Source: Telluria antibiotica
Lineage (GTDB): Bacteria; Pseudomonadota; Gammaproteobacteria; Burkholderiales; Burkholderiaceae_D
Length of the DNA stretch: 64,000 nt
NCBI RefSeq assembly: GCF_011682055.1
Contig: NZ_JAAQOM010000002.1
Location: forward strand, 476,827-540,826
Direction of reading: 5' to 3'
Shown here: positions 62,463 to 64,000 of the stretch, one piece after another
Layout: every line of letters starts with the position of its first letter
Numbering within the stretch: position 1 is the stretch's first letter
Translations under genes and position numbers: made by a program
Notes under the pieces: model-generated
The model's database searches: none
What the model saw: the letters and a program-made list of their open reading frames with translations, nothing else
What the model was told of the DNA's origin: nothing

Positions 62463-63500
62463 TCACGGCAACAGTGCGATCTGTTGCAGGCCATTCGCCT
62501 CCGGCAGGCCGGACATGAGGTTCATGCACTGCACTGCCTGTCCCGCGGCGCCTTTCATCAGGTTGTCCTGCACGACCAGGATGACGACCGTGTTGCCGTT
62601 GTCCGGACGGTGCAGCGCGATGCGCAGCAAGTTCGAGCCGCGCGTCGAGCGGGTTTCCGGATGCGAGCCGAAGGGCATCACGTCGACGAATTCCGCGTCC
62701 TTGTACTGCACATCGAACAGGGCTTGCAGCGCTTCGTTCGTGATGTCCTGCGTGAGGCGCGCGTACAAGGTCGAGTGCATGCCGCGGATCATCGGCACCA
62801 GGTGCGGCGTGAAGATCAGGCCGACCTTCTGCGCCGTGTAGCGCTGCAGCTGCGCACAGGTCTCCGGCGTGTGGCGGTGGCCGTGCACGCCGTAGGCCTT
62901 GAAGTTGTCGCTGGCTTCCGAGAACAGCGTGCCGATCTCGGCCTTGCGCCCGGCGCCGGAGACGCCCGTTTTGGCGTCGGCGATCAGATTGCCGGCGTCG
63001 ATGATGCCGGCCTTGAGCAGCGGATAGAAGCCCAGTTGCATCGTGGTCGGGTAGCAGCCCGGGTTGGCGATCAGGCGCGCGCCCTTGATGGCGTCGCGGT
63101 TCAGTTCCGGCAGGCCGTACACGGCCTCTTGCAGCAGCTCGGGCGCGCTGTGCGGGATCTTGTACCACTTCTCGAACGTGGCCTGGTCCTTCAGGCGGAA
63201 GTCGGCGGCCAGGTCGATCACTTTCACGCCCGCCTTCAACAGCTCGGGCGCCTGAGCCATCGCCACGCCGTGCGGGGTCGCGAAGAACACGACGTCGCAG
63301 TGTTTCAGGTCGGCCTTGTCCGGGCTCGAGAACGCGATGTCGACGTGGCCGCGCAGCGACGGGAACATGTCGGCGACCGGCAAGCCATCCTCCTTGCGCG
63401 AGGTGATGGCGGTCAGCTTCACTTCCGGATGGGCGGACAGCAGGCGCAGCAACTCCACACCCGTATAACCGGTGCCGCCAACGATACCAACTTTGATCAT
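62463..63500 (-). CDS. argC: N-acetyl-gamma-glutamyl-phosphate reductase
   Basis: A 345-residue NADPH enzyme of arginine synthesis that reduces N-acetylglutamyl phosphate to the semialdehyde. Seen: [17 protein letters not shown] dinucleotide motif, catalytic C149 in ANPGCYPT, and the C-terminal HTPE/PH region ([19 protein letters not shown]). Length is normal. It has no arg neighbours in the window and marks the return to core-genome content. Confidence 0.95.
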   Translation of the reverse strand: MIKVGIVGGTGYTGVELLRLLSAHPEVKLTAITSRKEDGLPVADMFPSLRGHVDIAFSSPDKADLKHCDVVFFATPHGVAMAQAPELLKAGVKVIDLAADFRLKDQATFEKWYKIPHSAPELLQEAVYGLPELNRDAIKGARLIANPGCYPTTMQLGFYPLLKAGIIDAGNLIADAKTGVSGAGRKAEIGTLFSEASDNFKAYGVHGHRHTPETCAQLQRYTAQKVGLIFTPHLVPMIRGMHSTLYARLTQDITNEALQALFDVQYKDAEFVDVMPFGSHPETRSTRGSNLLRIALHRPDNGNTVVILVVQDNLMKGAAGQAVQCMNLMSGLPEANGLQQIALLP

Positions 63501-63556
63501 GCTCTTTCCTCAAAAATGATAGGACGAGGCCAGGGGCTGTCGTTTGACCGCCCGAT

Positions 63557-63834
63557 TCAGAATGGAACGCCGACGATGGCCTTCAGCACCCAGCGGTCGG
63601 ATGCCGCGACGCTGCCGCGGCCCACACCCAGGTTCAAGTCCCAGCCGCCCAGCGTCGTGTCGACCACGGCATAGGCGGTATGCGCCCCGCGGAACGGGTT
63701 GTCGGGGTGGCGCACGTCGCCGAATTCGTCGTAGCGCTCGATGCCGACTTGCAGCCGGTCCGACACCCTGTACCCCATTTTGGTCGCCAGCTCCACGGTG
63801 GTCGGGGACGGCGCCGGACCGGACACCTTGAAAT
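63557..63834 (-). pseudogene. Beta-barrel-like protein, N-terminus cut off by an IS
   Basis: The minus frame carries about 92 residues of a protein C-terminus: alternating strands (GYRVSDRLQVGIERYDEFGD; TAYAVVDTTLGGWDLNLGVG) ending in VGVPF, an outer-membrane barrel ending. Similarity stops where an IS end begins (63835). The rest of the gene should lie beyond the element, outside the window. Confidence 0.65.
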
Positions 63835-64000
63835 GGCTTTGTTGCATAAATCAGCTGGGCACGTAATGCCCCAAATCCCGGACGGAATTACGGCATGGCG
63901 ACCGTCGTGGGCGTGCCCAACCGTGTGAAGCGATTGAGGATAGCGGCACGTACCTGCAACTCAGCGACCTGGCGGTCGAAGTCTCGCGCCATCACCCGTT
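63835..64000 (-). mobile_element. IS5-family element, partial (continues beyond window)
   Basis: The element begins with the terminal sequence GGCTTTGTTGCATAAATCAG at 63835. A transposase C-terminus lies on the minus strand from 64000 to a TAA at 63887, reading MARDFDRQVAELQVRAAILN then RFTRLGTPTTVAMP, a typical IS5-group ending. The element interrupts the barrel-like gene at its left. The second end and the target duplication are not visible. Confidence 0.75.

Noticed and set aside
1..64000. tRNA, rRNA, CRISPR arrays, riboswitches
   Set aside because: I scanned for cloverleaf-like segments, regularly spaced repeats and known riboswitch cores and saw none that I can support; a covariance-model search would be decisive.

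Overview
The window is high-G+C DNA with dense, overlapping operons. The gene families (tandem universal stress proteins, RbbA-type exporter, CzcCBA, Cop genes, YjbH, TctDE-type regulators, NitT/TauT ABC transporter) suggest a chromosomal segment of a betaproteobacterium, most like Massilia/Telluria-type Oxalobacteraceae. That placement is inferred from protein style and was not tested by search. No tRNA, rRNA or CRISPR array was seen.

Region 1 (1-19.4 kb) is a coherent low-oxygen/survival cluster. On the minus strand a four-gene signalling operon encodes a FixL-like haem-PAS kinase, a CheY-like receiver, a REC-PAS-HisKA_3 kinase and a NarL-type regulator. It is followed by an FNR with the full iron-sulfur cysteine set, an Hsp20 and a zinc alcohol dehydrogenase. 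A stand-alone UspA carries a perfect FNR box upstream. An exporter operon (HlyD, RbbA-like double ATPase, ABC-2 permease) and a SYLF-Usp-Usp-PEP synthase-phosphofructokinase operon diverge from an intergenic region. In that region each direction has an FNR-like box about 42 bases upstream of the inferred start site. The inventory recalls both FixLJ-FixK and the mycobacterial DosR dormancy regulon.

Region 2 (19.5-22.4 kb) is eroded: a cytochrome b561, broken pieces of a response regulator, a TPR protein and an alkaline phosphatase, one copy of a dispersed hairpin repeat, and a small Lys/Ala-rich exported protein.

Region 3 (22.4-30.9 kb) has an alpha/beta hydrolase with a cysteine in the nucleophile position, an acyl carrier protein, a ketosynthase, a FemAB/GNAT-type acyltransferase, a YjbH protein fused to an intact PAP2 phosphatase, and two membrane proteins. 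This looks like an uncharacterised acyl-modification or envelope/exopolysaccharide locus.

Region 4 (31-37.4 kb) is a TctDE-like two-component system divergent from a porin and a NitT/TauT-type ABC importer. A decayed second ketosynthase follows at about 37.5-37.8 kb.

Region 5 (37.8-43.8 kb) is a CzcCBA heavy-metal RND efflux operon led by a small lipoprotein. Region 6 (43.8-49 kb) is mosaic: an Sm/Hfq-like small protein, a histidine-kinase scrap, a MipA/OmpV protein, IS remnants, a GH42 beta-galactosidase with a LacI-type palindrome upstream, an enzyme C-terminal fragment and the second hairpin repeat.

Region 7 (49-55.2 kb) holds a DUF1624 membrane protein and a metal-uptake-like set (HupE/UreJ, anchored protein, small periplasmic protein, DUF4198 protein, TonB-dependent receptor). 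The two sides converge on a 19-bp perfect-stem terminator.

Region 8 (55.7-62.4 kb) is a copper-resistance run: His-tailed EamA transporter, two CopL-like Cys/His proteins, TolC-type lipoprotein, Tat-exported multicopper oxidase, CusF-like protein, CopC and CopD. The window ends with argC and a gene cut by an IS5-family element that runs off the right edge.
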